Shown: one piece after another, positions 18,869-26,821 of the stretch
Layout: each line of letters begins with the position of its first letter
How positions within the stretch are numbered: position 1 is the first letter of the stretch
Source: Pseudorhizobium flavum
Lineage (GTDB): Bacteria; Pseudomonadota; Alphaproteobacteria; Rhizobiales; Rhizobiaceae
Assembly: GCF_902502825.2 (NCBI RefSeq)
Contig: NZ_LR723670.1
Span: 2,294,001 to 2,358,000, forward strand
Direction: 5' to 3'
Length of the DNA: 64,000 nucleotides
The notes under the pieces: generated by a model
What the model was told of the DNA's origin: nothing
The model's database searches: none
Seen by the model: only the letters and a program-made list of their open reading frames with translations
Program-made: the position numbers and the translations under genes

Positions 18869-19624
18869 ATGAAGGTGGTCTTGTCGACCCTGGGCGGGCT
18901 TTGCTTTTCCGTCATCACGTTCGTAGCTGGTCTCGTTGCAGCAACCCTGTATTTCTCCTCCGGCGATGAAAAGAAACAGCTGGCGGACACGACCGATCTA
19001 TGGACCAACCATCCGGTGCGGATCGACGCCGCGAGCAACAACTTCGAACGCCTCCCCAGCCGGGCGGCGACACCAGAGCCGGCGTTGGCGGCCAGCCAGA
19101 ATCGATCCCGGCCGCCCGCAAGTGCAGGAACGGCAATGGCCGCCGTAGGCGACACCGCTGATGGCATGGAAAACGTGGCGATCGACACCACGACGACCGG
19201 CTCCATATCCCCTGATCAGATGGAAACATCCACCGGCGCTTCCGAGGAGCCGCAGTTGAGCGAGGCGCATCTTGAGTGGTGCTCCTCGAGGTATCGGTCG
19301 TACCGCCCCCGGGACAACAGCTACACGCCCTACAGCGGCGGCCGGCGGGAGTGCAAGTCGCCCTTCTCGACGACGCCGCAGAACCAGGCTGCCTGGTCCG
19401 ACGAAGACAGGATCTCGCCGCCCCCCGCGGCAGAAGACAGTTTCGCGGAGGACGCGGCGGAACCCGCGAATCAGAACGTGGAGCAGGCAGCGGCAGATGA
19501 AATGCCCAGCAGCTACGGCACCTGGGATCACGCAAAATCCTGCTTCGCCCGCTACCGCTCCTATCGCCCCGAGGACAATACCTACCAACCCTACGGCGGC
19601 GGCCCCCGTCGCCAGTGTCGGTAG
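18869..19624 (+). CDS. BA14K-family envelope protein, copy 2
   Basis: 251 residues; the start is supported by CTGGAG nine bases upstream. An N-terminal membrane segment (about 8-30) is followed by DLWTNHPVRID, close to PLWTNDPVPVN in the first copy. Two BA14K motifs follow: HLEWCSSRYRSYRPRDNSY in the middle and SCFARYRSYRPEDNTY at the C-terminus, the latter with the usual histidine-Glu-Trp replaced. The linkers are Ala/Glu/Pro-rich. The role is presumably surface attachment or envelope protection under stress. The final motif ends almost at the stop codon, which is 55 bp before the tRNA. Confidence 0.85.
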   Translation: MKVVLSTLGGLCFSVITFVAGLVAATLYFSSGDEKKQLADTTDLWTNHPVRIDAASNNFERLPSRAATPEPALAASQNRSRPPASAGTAMAAVGDTADGMENVAIDTTTTGSISPDQMETSTGASEEPQLSEAHLEWCSSRYRSYRPRDNSYTPYSGGRRECKSPFSTTPQNQAAWSDEDRISPPPAAEDSFAEDAAEPANQNVEQAAADEMPSSYGTWDHAKSCFARYRSYRPEDNTYQPYGGGPRRQCR

Positions 19625-19678
19625 GCGCTTCGGGCGAGCGGCCTGGCTGGACGGTGAGATTGAATTGATATGAGCGAA

Positions 19679-19754
19679 TGGTGGGCCCGGAGGGACTCGA
19701 ACCCCCAACCAAGCGGTTATGAGCCGCCGGCTCTAACCATTGAGCTACAGGCCC
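19679..19754 (-). tRNA. tRNA with anticodon CAU, probably tRNA-Ile2 (lysidine)
   Basis: On the minus strand a full 76-nt cloverleaf folds, with encoded CCA: acceptor GGGCCTG, D-arm GCTC/GAGC, anticodon stem GGCGG/CCGCT with loop CTCATAA, and T-loop GGTTCGAGTCC. The anticodon is CAU. Of the three CAU tRNAs, the initiator is excluded because it would need an unpaired first base and three G-C pairs in the anticodon stem. The acceptor C4 and C5 pairs and the CGCTTGGT segment resemble E. coli tRNA-Ile2, whose C34 becomes lysidine. Elongator Met is the alternative. Confidence 0.9.
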
Positions 19755-19901
19755 TGCCAGACTGGCATCGGGTGGCGCAATGGTTCGCCGGCCCGTGGCC
19801 CCGCTCTAACGCAATTCCGCCGCCGCCTCAAGCCGTTGCCGCATTCGCTTCACAATCGCAGACCACCAATGACGGATTGCCCACCTCCGAGAGGAATCAC
19901 G

Positions 19902-20681
19902 ATGCATCCGTCCCTCCCCGTTTTCCATCCGACCAGCGCCCTGCCGTCGCTCCTGTCCCGCCTGTCGCTCGGCGGACTTCTCGTCCTGGCGGCCGTCGCG
20001 CCGGCCACTGCGCAGGAGCCCTCGCCACAGCGCGAGCCGGTGATCCGCGTCTCAGCACAGGGCGAGGCCTCGATTGCGCCGGATATTGCCATCGTCAACT
20101 TCTCGGTTGTTCGCAATTCCGATACGGCGCAGGTCGCGATGGACCAGAACAGCCAGGCCATGAACGCCGTCATGGCGGCCTTGAAGTCGCAGGGCGTAGA
20201 GCCGAAGGATATCCAGACCGCCAACTTCTCGATCCAGCCGCAGTATCGGCATTCCCAGCCCAAGGAGGACGGCACGATCGATCCGCCGGAGGTCGTCGGC
20301 TACGAGGTCACCAACACGCTGATGGTGAAGATACTCGACGTCGCGAAGGTCGGCACCATCCTCGACCGCGTCGTGAAGCTCGGCGTCAACCAGGGCGGGC
20401 AGATCAGCTTTACAAACGACGACCCGGAGGAAGCGCTGACTCAGGCGCGCAAACAGGCGGTCGAACGGGCGGTCGCCAAGGCACGCGTTCTCACGGAAGC
20501 GGCAGGCGTCAGGCTCGGCCGCGTGATCGAGATCGGCGAACAGGCCCAGGCCCCCATGCCGCCGCAACCCATGTACCGCATGGCCATGGCCAAGGAGGCC
20601 GCCTCCGATGCGGTTCCCGTCGCGGCCGGCGAGAATACCTACACCGTCCGGGTAGACCTGACCTTCGCCCTGGAACAGTAG
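19902..20681 (+). CDS. SIMPL-domain periplasmic protein
   Basis: 259 residues from the ATG at 19902 (GAGGA upstream); the open frame reaches back into the tRNA and that part is not coding. A signal peptide ends APATAQ at about residue 37. The mature part is one SIMPL/DUF541 domain: PVIRVSAQGEASIAPDIAIVNFSV, GVEPKDIQTANFSIQPQY and VTNTLMVKILDVAKVGTIL. The family includes BP26 of Brucella, which forms ring-like periplasmic assemblies, and E. coli YggE, which lowers oxidative stress. A strong terminator follows 12 bp after the stop. Confidence 0.9.
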   Translation: MHPSLPVFHPTSALPSLLSRLSLGGLLVLAAVAPATAQEPSPQREPVIRVSAQGEASIAPDIAIVNFSVVRNSDTAQVAMDQNSQAMNAVMAALKSQGVEPKDIQTANFSIQPQYRHSQPKEDGTIDPPEVVGYEVTNTLMVKILDVAKVGTILDRVVKLGVNQGGQISFTNDDPEEALTQARKQAVERAVAKARVLTEAAGVRLGRVIEIGEQAQAPMPPQPMYRMAMAKEAASDAVPVAAGENTYTVRVDLTFALEQ

Positions 20682-20692
20682 GACGGATAAGA

Positions 20693-20730
20693 AAGGCCCC
20701 CGCGAGCCTGATCTCGCGGGGGCCTTCTTG
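20693..20730 (+). terminator. Rho-independent terminator after the SIMPL gene
   Basis: A 14-bp perfect stem, AAGGCCCCCGCGAG and CTCGCGGGGGCCTT, with a 6-nt loop and a short pyrimidine tail. It also faces the opposite gene at 20759 and could act in both directions. Confidence 0.8.
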
Positions 20731-20758
20731 CATTTATCGTCGATGTTGATGGCAACTG

Positions 20759-21106
20759 TTATCGACGGATGACCGGGCAACCGCGGTCATTCGCAAAGAC
20801 GATGCGGTCGCGGCCATGCCGGTCACGGCCGACGACGGTGACGGTGCGGCGATCGACATCGACCACGCGCGCACGTCGCAGCCCCATGCGGCTGGCCTTT
20901 TCCTCCGCGAGCCATGGGTCGCAACGACCTCCGCGGTCACGGCGCGGACGTTCCCACCGGTCGCGGCGATGGTCGCGGTCGTCCCATCCGTGCTGAACGA
21001 AGATGCGGAATTCAGGCCCTCCAGCGGCTGCCGTGGACGCGGTGGCGGTGAGGCCGGAAAGCGCGACGAGGGCGGCAAGGCCGGTCTTGACGAGGATGTT
21101 GGTCAT
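20759..21106 (-). CDS. Small secreted basic protein of unknown function
   Basis: 115 residues. A signal peptide with a hydrophobic core LVKTGLAALVALSGLTA and cleavage near ASTAAAG is clear. The mature protein is very rich in Arg and Asp (DDRDHRRDRWERPRRDRGG) and carries two cysteines, one near the middle and one six residues before the end, that could form a disulfide. The C-terminal part, VVDVDRRTVTVVGRDRHGRD, looks like a short beta-structure. Similar Arg/Asp-rich secreted proteins are common in rhizobia. I do not recognise a family with a known role. Confidence 0.75.
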   Translation of the reverse strand: MTNILVKTGLAALVALSGLTATASTAAAGGPEFRIFVQHGWDDRDHRRDRWERPRRDRGGRCDPWLAEEKASRMGLRRARVVDVDRRTVTVVGRDRHGRDRIVFANDRGCPVIRR

Positions 21107-21235
21107 GGAAGTGTCTCCCGAGAAGGGCCAGAACCTGGCGCCGTTGAATTCTCCCGTCCGCCGGGATTGAAGGCACCCTAGTTCCGGGCCGCTGAACGCC
21201 GTCCGAATCCCTTGTTCAGCAGAGGTTCATCAGCA

Positions 21236-21658
21236 TCAGGGGGAAAGATGAAGCACGACGTTGCGGCTATGCGGGCGGTCGCGATGCTCGAAGAGATAGA
21301 TGCCTTGCCACGTCCCGAGCGCCAGCCCGCCCGTATTCACCGGGATCGCAAGCGATACGGCCATCAGCGCCGCCTTGATGTGGGCCGGCATGTCGTCCGG
21401 TCCCTCCATCGTATGCGTCACCCAGGCCATCGACGGTGCGTCGGACGGCGGCACGAGGCGCGAGAAGAAGGTCTTGAGGTCGCGCTGCACATCGGGATCG
21501 GCATTTTCCTGAACCAGCAGCGAGCAGGACGTGTGCCGCACGAAAACCGTCAGCAGCCCCTCCTCTACCCCTTGCCGCCTCACGAACTCCGCAACCTCGT
21601 CCGTCAATTCGTAGAGGCCCTGGCCCCGCGTCTGGATCGTCAGTTGCGTCTGCGGCAT
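21236..21658 (-). CDS. YjbQ/UPF0047 family protein
   Basis: 140 residues covering a complete YjbQ domain, with GLLTVFVRHTSCSLLVQENADP near the middle and NTGGLALGTWQGIYLFEHRD near the end. The histidine and cysteine of the first motif and the histidine of EHRD form the conserved pocket. Family members show weak thiamine-phosphate synthase activity in vitro; the physiological role is unresolved. It is a soluble trimeric fold. It is followed by the DUF1428 gene in the opposite transcriptional order on the same strand, 42 bp apart. Confidence 0.92.
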   Translation of the reverse strand: MPQTQLTIQTRGQGLYELTDEVAEFVRRQGVEEGLLTVFVRHTSCSLLVQENADPDVQRDLKTFFSRLVPPSDAPSMAWVTHTMEGPDDMPAHIKAALMAVSLAIPVNTGGLALGTWQGIYLFEHRDRPHSRNVVLHLSP

Positions 21659-21700
21659 GAAGCGTCCTTCACCTTGAGATGAGCGCCCGAGGGCGCCCGC

Positions 21701-22054
21701 TCACAGTGTCAGAAACGCCTGAAAGCCGCCATAGATCATCCGCTTTCCGTCGAAGACCTGCTTCCAGTCTTCCCCGGCCAGCCGCGGGTCGGCCATCACC
21801 TTGGCGAGGATTTCGTCGCGGCTTGCACGGTCCTTGTAGGTGATCCAGGAAAAGACCACCGTCTCCTCTTCCGTCGCCTGGACGGAACGCGGAAAGGACG
21901 TCATCTCCCCATAGGGGATGTCGTCGCCGATGCACTCCACGTAGGAAAGCGCGCCATGCTCCATCCATACGTCCCCGGCCGTGCGCGCCATTTCCTTGTA
22001 GGCCTCGAGCTTCGCCTTCGGCACGGGCACGATGAAGCCATCCACATAAGCCAT
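21701..22054 (-). CDS. DUF1428 (YbaA-like) protein
   Basis: 117 residues from the ATG at 22054, which follows GGAGGAAG. It opens with YVDGFIVPVPKAKLEAYK and contains GALSYVECIGDDIPYGEMTSF and FSWITYKDRASRDEI, the DUF1428 pattern of a dimeric alpha-beta (ferredoxin-like) fold. A conserved KRMIYGGFQ motif ends it. The family is soluble and its function is unknown, although the fold resembles antibiotic-biosynthesis monooxygenases. It may be cotranscribed with the YjbQ gene downstream. Confidence 0.88.
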   Translation of the reverse strand: MAYVDGFIVPVPKAKLEAYKEMARTAGDVWMEHGALSYVECIGDDIPYGEMTSFPRSVQATEEETVVFSWITYKDRASRDEILAKVMADPRLAGEDWKQVFDGKRMIYGGFQAFLTL

Positions 22055-22143
22055 TGTCTTCCTCCTCCTGTTGCTCGGATGCAGCAAGGACGAATGACCG
22101 GACGGCGATCCGACACCCGATGGTGATTTTGCCGATGTTCGCG

Positions 22144-23184
22144 TCAGAAGCGGGTGATGACGCTGATCCCCGGTGTTGTCGCGCGGTCCAAGGCCATCAG
22201 CCCCGACACCGCCTCTTCCAGCGTGATGCGCGACGAAATGAGCCGCGATGGCTCCATCCGGCCGGCGGCGATCATCGATAGCATGGCATCATAGCGCCAG
22301 GCCTGCATGCCATGGCTGCCGTAGATCTCGAGCTCGTGGCCGATCACCTGCGCCATGGGAATCTGCGGCGTCGAATGCTCGCCGAGCATCAGCCCGACCT
22401 GGACGTGGCGACCCCGCCGGCGGAGGTTGCGGATCGAGTTGAAGCAGGTCACCGGATGCCCGAGCGCATCGATCGAGACATGCGCCCCGCCCCCGGTGAT
22501 CTCCCGCACCGCCTCGACCGGATCATCGATCTCGCTGGCGTTTAAGGTCGCGACAGCGCCGCAGGCGCGAGCCAGCGCCAGCTTCTCTTCGGAAAGGTCG
22601 ATGCCGATGGCGTTTGCCCCGAGCGCCGTCGCGATCATAATGGCCGAGAGGCCGACGCCGCCGCAGCCATGGACGGCAATCCACTCGCCGGGCCCGGTGC
22701 GCGCCTGGTCCGCGACCGCGCGGAAGGAGGTGGCGAATCGGCAGCCGAGGCTGGCGGCGGTTGCATCATCGATCTCTTCCGGCAGATGCACGAGATTGGT
22801 GTCGGCATAACCGATCGCCACATATTCTGCGAACGAGCCCCAATGGGTGAAACCCGGCTGGAACTGGTTCGGGCAAACCTGCTGGTTGCCAGAATGGCAT
22901 TCGCCGCAGTGACCGCAACCGGAGACGAAGGGGACCGTCACCCGGTCGCCGACCTTGAAACGCATCACGCCCCTGCCGGTCGCCACCACTTCGCCGGCCA
23001 GTTCATGGCCCGGCACATGCGGCAGGCGGATATCCGGGTCGTGCCCCATCCAGCCATGCCAGTCGCTGCGGCAAAGGCCGGTGGCGCCGACCTTGATGAC
23101 GACGCCGTCTCCGACTGGATTGGGGTCGGGAAGGGTCAGGATTTGCGGCGCCTTCTCGAAGGCGTCGTAGAGCATGGCTTTCAT
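22144..23184 (-). CDS. Zinc-dependent alcohol dehydrogenase
   Basis: 346 residues from the ATG at 23184 (GAGGGA upstream), a medium-chain dehydrogenase. The catalytic zinc site is seen in TGLCRSDWHGW and GHELAGEV, the structural zinc site in SGCGHCGECHSGNQQVC, and the Rossmann glycine motif in VHGCGGVGLSAIMIA. An aspartate (IGIDLSEEK) after it suggests NAD over NADP. The substrate is not defined; the sequence is close to proteins annotated as alcohol or polyol dehydrogenases. It stands alone, between DUF1428 and DUF930 genes. Confidence 0.9.
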   Translation of the reverse strand: MKAMLYDAFEKAPQILTLPDPNPVGDGVVIKVGATGLCRSDWHGWMGHDPDIRLPHVPGHELAGEVVATGRGVMRFKVGDRVTVPFVSGCGHCGECHSGNQQVCPNQFQPGFTHWGSFAEYVAIGYADTNLVHLPEEIDDATAASLGCRFATSFRAVADQARTGPGEWIAVHGCGGVGLSAIMIATALGANAIGIDLSEEKLALARACGAVATLNASEIDDPVEAVREITGGGAHVSIDALGHPVTCFNSIRNLRRRGRHVQVGLMLGEHSTPQIPMAQVIGHELEIYGSHGMQAWRYDAMLSMIAAGRMEPSRLISSRITLEEAVSGLMALDRATTPGISVITRF

Positions 23185-23259
23185 GGGGTCCCTCGTTTGC
23201 CCGGAGCATAACTCGCAGGAACGGTCGGTCAATCGGCGAAACCCGACAGAAGTTCGACC

Positions 23260-24234
23260 TCAGGAGCCTGGAAAGCCGCGCCTCCGCCATTCGCTGCGTG
23301 GGACAGGAGCGCCGATGCGGAAGGCAAAGCTCAACACCTTGGTGGCCTCCTCGTTGATCTGGCATCGGAAGCTCAGGTCGTACCATGCCCCTTCGGCGCG
23401 GAACGCGGTCCGCTGGAGTTCGAGCACGGTGCCTTCCGAAAGCGGGGACCGCGGGATGAAGTCGGGATCCTGCGGGGGCGACGCGTTGCGCAACTGCTCC
23501 GTCAGCTCGGTCTCGCACAGCTGGGTCGCCCGCATGGCGCGGGGCATACCCTCCATCGCGGTACGCGCAACGGGGTCTTCCGTGATGTCCGGGGAAAACA
23601 GCGTCCTCGCCTCGGCCAGCGTCTCGGCAGGCTCCTCGGCCGCCTGCTCCGGTGTCTCGGCAGCCTCCGCGCTGGCCTCCGGTGGCGCGGTTGTCAGGCC
23701 GGCGACTTCGGCATCGTCCTGCGATTCGGCAGCCAGTTCCTCCGGCGCTTCAGGCGGGGGCGTCTGCGAAGCTTCGTCCGCTTGTTCCTGCGCTTCCGGC
23801 GCGTCGGCCCCTTCCTCGGACGAATTGCCCTCGGGCGAGACCCGCGGTCCCGTGGTTTCCTCACCGAACTCAAAAACGGGCCGGAGCGTCGGGATGGGCG
23901 GTGCCGAAGCGGCCTCTTCCTCGGCAGGAGGCTCCGGCGCCTGATCCTCCTCGACGGGTGGCGGTGGGGGCGGCTGCTCCTCGGCGGCTTCCTGCTCAGC
24001 CGGCTCGGACTCGGGTTCCGGTTCCGGTTCCGGTTCTGGCTCGGGTTCGGGTTCGGGTTCGGGTTCGGGAGGAGGTTCGACGATCTCCACCGTCACCGTC
24101 TCCTCCTCCGGCGGTGTCGGCAACTCCAGCGGCAGACCGACAATCAGGATCGCAGCGACAAGAAGATGCGCAACGACGGAGACCGGAATGCCCCATCGAA
24201 AATCGCTGCGCGGCTTGTGCTGATCATCCTGCAT
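23260..24234 (-). CDS. DUF930 protein with TonB-like proline-rich linker
   Basis: 324 residues from the ATG at 24234. The layout is a short cytoplasmic start, one membrane helix (SVVAHLLVAAILIVGLPL, about 19-36), then EPEPEP repeats and a Pro/Glu/Ala-rich linker to about residue 200, then a C-terminal DUF930 domain. That domain shows TQLCETELTEQL, a cysteine pair and FAFRIGAPVPRSEW near the end. The architecture recalls TonB: an inner-membrane anchor plus a rigid linker that spans the periplasm. DUF930 has no known function. The linker codons are imperfect GGTTCC/GGCTCG hexamer repeats. Confidence 0.82.
   Translation of the reverse strand: MQDDQHKPRSDFRWGIPVSVVAHLLVAAILIVGLPLELPTPPEEETVTVEIVEPPPEPEPEPEPEPEPEPEPEPESEPAEQEAAEEQPPPPPPVEEDQAPEPPAEEEAASAPPIPTLRPVFEFGEETTGPRVSPEGNSSEEGADAPEAQEQADEASQTPPPEAPEELAAESQDDAEVAGLTTAPPEASAEAAETPEQAAEEPAETLAEARTLFSPDITEDPVARTAMEGMPRAMRATQLCETELTEQLRNASPPQDPDFIPRSPLSEGTVLELQRTAFRAEGAWYDLSFRCQINEEATKVLSFAFRIGAPVPRSEWRRRGFPGS
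24000..24075 (-). repeat. Hexanucleotide repeat coding the Glu-Pro linker
   Basis: About a dozen tandem units of the kind TCGGGT/TCCGGT on the plus strand encode the EPEPEP stretch of the DUF930 protein. Tandem repeats of six bases keep the frame when copy number changes, so the linker length may vary between strains. Confidence 0.75.
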
Positions 24235-24292
24235 GGTCGTCGATGTAAGGCTCCTGCCAGACAAGATCGATAGCCGCGGCCATATTCGGCGC

Positions 24293-24320
24293 AAAAAGAA
24301 ACCCGGCCGCAAGGCCGGGT
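24293..24320 (-). terminator. Rho-independent terminator of rpoD
   Basis: On the minus strand an 8-bp stem, ACCCGGCC and GGCCGGGT, with a TTGC loop is followed by TTTCTTTTT. It begins 24 bp after the rpoD stop codon and also lies in front of the DUF930 gene. Confidence 0.85.
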
Positions 24321-24343
24321 CCAGTTCTGACAGGAAGGACTAA

Positions 24344-26395
24344 TTAGCTGTCCAGGAAGCTCCGGAGTTTCCGCGAGCGGCTCGGATGCTTCAGCTTGCG
24401 CAGTGCCTTCGCCTCGATCTGGCGGATACGCTCGCGGGTGACCGAGAACTGCTGGCCGACCTCTTCGAGCGTATGGTCGGTGTTCATGCCGATGCCGAAG
24501 CGCATGCGCAGCACGCGCTCTTCGCGCGGCGTGAGAGAAGCGAGGACACGGGTCGTCGTTTCCCGCAGGTTCGCCTGGATCGCCGCATCGATCGGCAGAA
24601 GCGCGTTCTTGTCCTCGATGAAATCACCGAGGTGGCTGTCTTCTTCGTCGCCCACAGGCGTTTCGAGCGAGATCGGCTCCTTGGCGATCTTCAGGACCTT
24701 GCGGACCTTTTCGAGCGGCATGGCCAGCTTTTCGGCCAGTTCTTCCGGCGTCGGCTCGCGACCGATCTCGTGCAGCATCTGGCGCGATGTCCGGACGATT
24801 TTGTTGATCGTCTCGATCATATGCACCGGAATGCGGATCGTGCGGGCCTGGTCGGCGATCGAACGGGTGATCGCCTGCCGGATCCACCAGGTGGCATAGG
24901 TCGAGAACTTGTAGCCGCGGCGATACTCGAACTTGTCGACCGCTTTCATCAGGCCGATATTGCCTTCCTGGATGAGATCCAGGAACTGCAGGCCGCGGTT
25001 CGTGTACTTCTTGGCGATCGAGATCACGAGACGCAGGTTCGCCTCGACCATTTCCTTCTTGGCGATGCGGGCTTCCCGTTCGCCCTTCTGGACCATCGAC
25101 ACGATGCGGCGGAACTCGGCAATCGAAATGCCGGTCTCGGTCGCAAGGTTCTGGATCTCCTGGCGGATCTCGCGGATCGTCTGGTTCTCCTCGCGGGCGA
25201 AATCCTTCCAGCCGCGTGCGGAGAGGTTGGCGATCGACTTCATCCAGTTCGGGTCGAGTTCGGCACCCTGATACTGCTCCAGGAACGAATCGCGCTTGAC
25301 GCCGTAGGATTCCGCCAGCCGAAGCAGGCGGCCTTCATTCTGCATCAGGCGCTTGGAAATGTCGTAGAGCTGTTCGACGAGGCTCTCGATGCGGTTCTGG
25401 TTGAGCGACAGCGACTTCACTGCCGTGATCAGCTGATCCTTGAGCTCCTTGTAGCGACGCTCCTGGCCGGACGACAGCGTGCCGGTGCAGGAGAGGCGTG
25501 CCTCGACCTGCTGGTCCTGAAGCTTGCGCAGCTTCTTGTAGGTGTCGGCGATGACGTCGAGGGTTTCCATGACCTGCGGACGCAGTTCCGCTTCCATGGC
25601 GGCAAGAGACAGGCTCGACTCGTCGTCGTCCTCCTCTTCCTCTTCCGGAGGCAGGCCTTCACCGCCGACGGCCGTGATGTCGTCGTCGTTTGCCGCAGTC
25701 CGCGTCTTGCGGGCCTTTTCCTTCTCTTCGGCCGCCTTGCGGTCGGCTTCGATCTTCTCAGGGCTCTGGAACTGCGGGGCAGCCTTTGCCTCGGGACCGG
25801 AATAGGTGGTTTCGAGATCGATGATCTCGCGCAGGAGCGTCGTGCCTTCGTTGAGTTCATCGCGCCAGATGATCAGCGCCTGGAACGTCAGCGGGCTTTC
25901 GCACAGGCCCGCGATCATCGTCTCGCGGCCGGCCTCGATGCGCTTGGCGATGGCGATCTCACCCTCGCGAGAAAGAAGCTCCACCGAGCCCATCTCGCGC
26001 AGGTACATGCGCACCGGATCGTCGGTACGATCGGTGGGCTCCTTCTTCTTTGCAGTCGCGAGCGCGGTGCCGGAGGTCGGGGCGATTTCGCCACCCTCGC
26101 TCTCACCGTCGTCGGAGCTGTCGTCGTCGTCGGCGGTGGCCTCTTCGGCCTCGTCATCCTCGACGACATTGATCCCCATGTCCGACAACATGGACATGGT
26201 ATCCTCGATCTGTTCGGACGTGACCTCTTCGGAGGGCAGGACCGAATTCAGCTCGTCCATCGTCACATAGCCGCGCTTCTTGGCGGCCTTGATCATCTTC
26301 TTGACCGCGTCATCCGAAAGATCGAGAAGCGGTCCATCCTGCGTACCTTCGCGCTCGGTTTCCGCTTCTTCGTTCTCTTTGACTTTGGTTGCCAT
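24344..26395 (-). CDS. rpoD: Primary sigma factor RpoD (sigma-70)
   Basis: 683 residues, the usual length in rhizobia. Region 1.1 starts with the [18 protein letters not shown] segment; a highly acidic tract follows at about 75-105. Region 1.2 is [19 protein letters not shown], region 2 has [21 protein letters not shown] and [19 protein letters not shown], region 3 has [12 protein letters not shown], and region 4.2 is [24 protein letters not shown]. It directs RNA polymerase to housekeeping promoters. It follows dnaG on the same strand, with 426 bp between them. There is no rpsU upstream, unlike the classic enterobacterial operon. Confidence 0.98.
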   Translation of the reverse strand: MATKVKENEEAETEREGTQDGPLLDLSDDAVKKMIKAAKKRGYVTMDELNSVLPSEEVTSEQIEDTMSMLSDMGINVVEDDEAEEATADDDDSSDDGESEGGEIAPTSGTALATAKKKEPTDRTDDPVRMYLREMGSVELLSREGEIAIAKRIEAGRETMIAGLCESPLTFQALIIWRDELNEGTTLLREIIDLETTYSGPEAKAAPQFQSPEKIEADRKAAEEKEKARKTRTAANDDDITAVGGEGLPPEEEEEDDDESSLSLAAMEAELRPQVMETLDVIADTYKKLRKLQDQQVEARLSCTGTLSSGQERRYKELKDQLITAVKSLSLNQNRIESLVEQLYDISKRLMQNEGRLLRLAESYGVKRDSFLEQYQGAELDPNWMKSIANLSARGWKDFAREENQTIREIRQEIQNLATETGISIAEFRRIVSMVQKGEREARIAKKEMVEANLRLVISIAKKYTNRGLQFLDLIQEGNIGLMKAVDKFEYRRGYKFSTYATWWIRQAITRSIADQARTIRIPVHMIETINKIVRTSRQMLHEIGREPTPEELAEKLAMPLEKVRKVLKIAKEPISLETPVGDEEDSHLGDFIEDKNALLPIDAAIQANLRETTTRVLASLTPREERVLRMRFGIGMNTDHTLEEVGQQFSVTRERIRQIEAKALRKLKHPSRSRKLRSFLDS

Positions 26396-26821
26396 GAATT
26401 TTCGCTTTCCCTGAACGCCACCTCGCCGCGGTGGCCGCCGGCTGGGATCAAGTCCTCAGCCGCGAATCACTGTTCAACACGTACGGAATGATCTTTAATT
26501 CCGGATTACCACCGAGGCGGACGTCAACTGCCGAGACCGCTGGTCCACGCATCGCCGCTCGTGGCCCGGTGTGCTTGACCCACTCCACCTTTTCTGCCTG
26601 CTGTGGTGATTCCCACAAATTAACGCTCCGTCAAGCTTTTCTAAGGCGATCAGCCTGTGAAAAGTGGAAAAACCGTCTGTCTCTTGGGCTTCGAGGTCTA
26701 CGCGCACACGTTTCGCCCGATATGTAGTCAGTGGTCGTAGAATGACAAGGGCATCCACCGCCCTCTAGCCCTCAACGGCCACTGCTACACCCACAGGCTT
26801 TCCTCGAACTCCTGATTCGCT
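26396..26821. other. dnaG-rpoD intergenic region
   Basis: 426 bp without a gene that must hold the rpoD promoter. On the minus strand a CTTGAC (26635-26630) is the best -35 candidate, but no good -10 lies 17 bp from it. The stretch 26730-26770 is the likely 3' end of the dnaG message; I see no clean terminator. Small open frames in this region have poor composition and no ribosome-binding sites. Confidence 0.5.

Noticed and set aside
19670..20749. A 359-residue plus-strand open frame and the early part of the SIMPL frame that begin inside the tRNA
   Set aside because: Both run through the tRNA gene and have poor composition there; the true start of the SIMPL gene is the ATG at 19902 with its own ribosome-binding site and signal peptide.
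24000..24075. A possible CRISPR-like or satellite repeat
   Set aside because: The units are 6 bp, in frame, and code for the Glu-Pro linker of the DUF930 protein; there are no spacers.
24386..26491. A 701-residue open frame antisense to rpoD
   Set aside because: It mirrors the codon bias of rpoD on the opposite strand, has no recognisable domain, and rpoD is certain.
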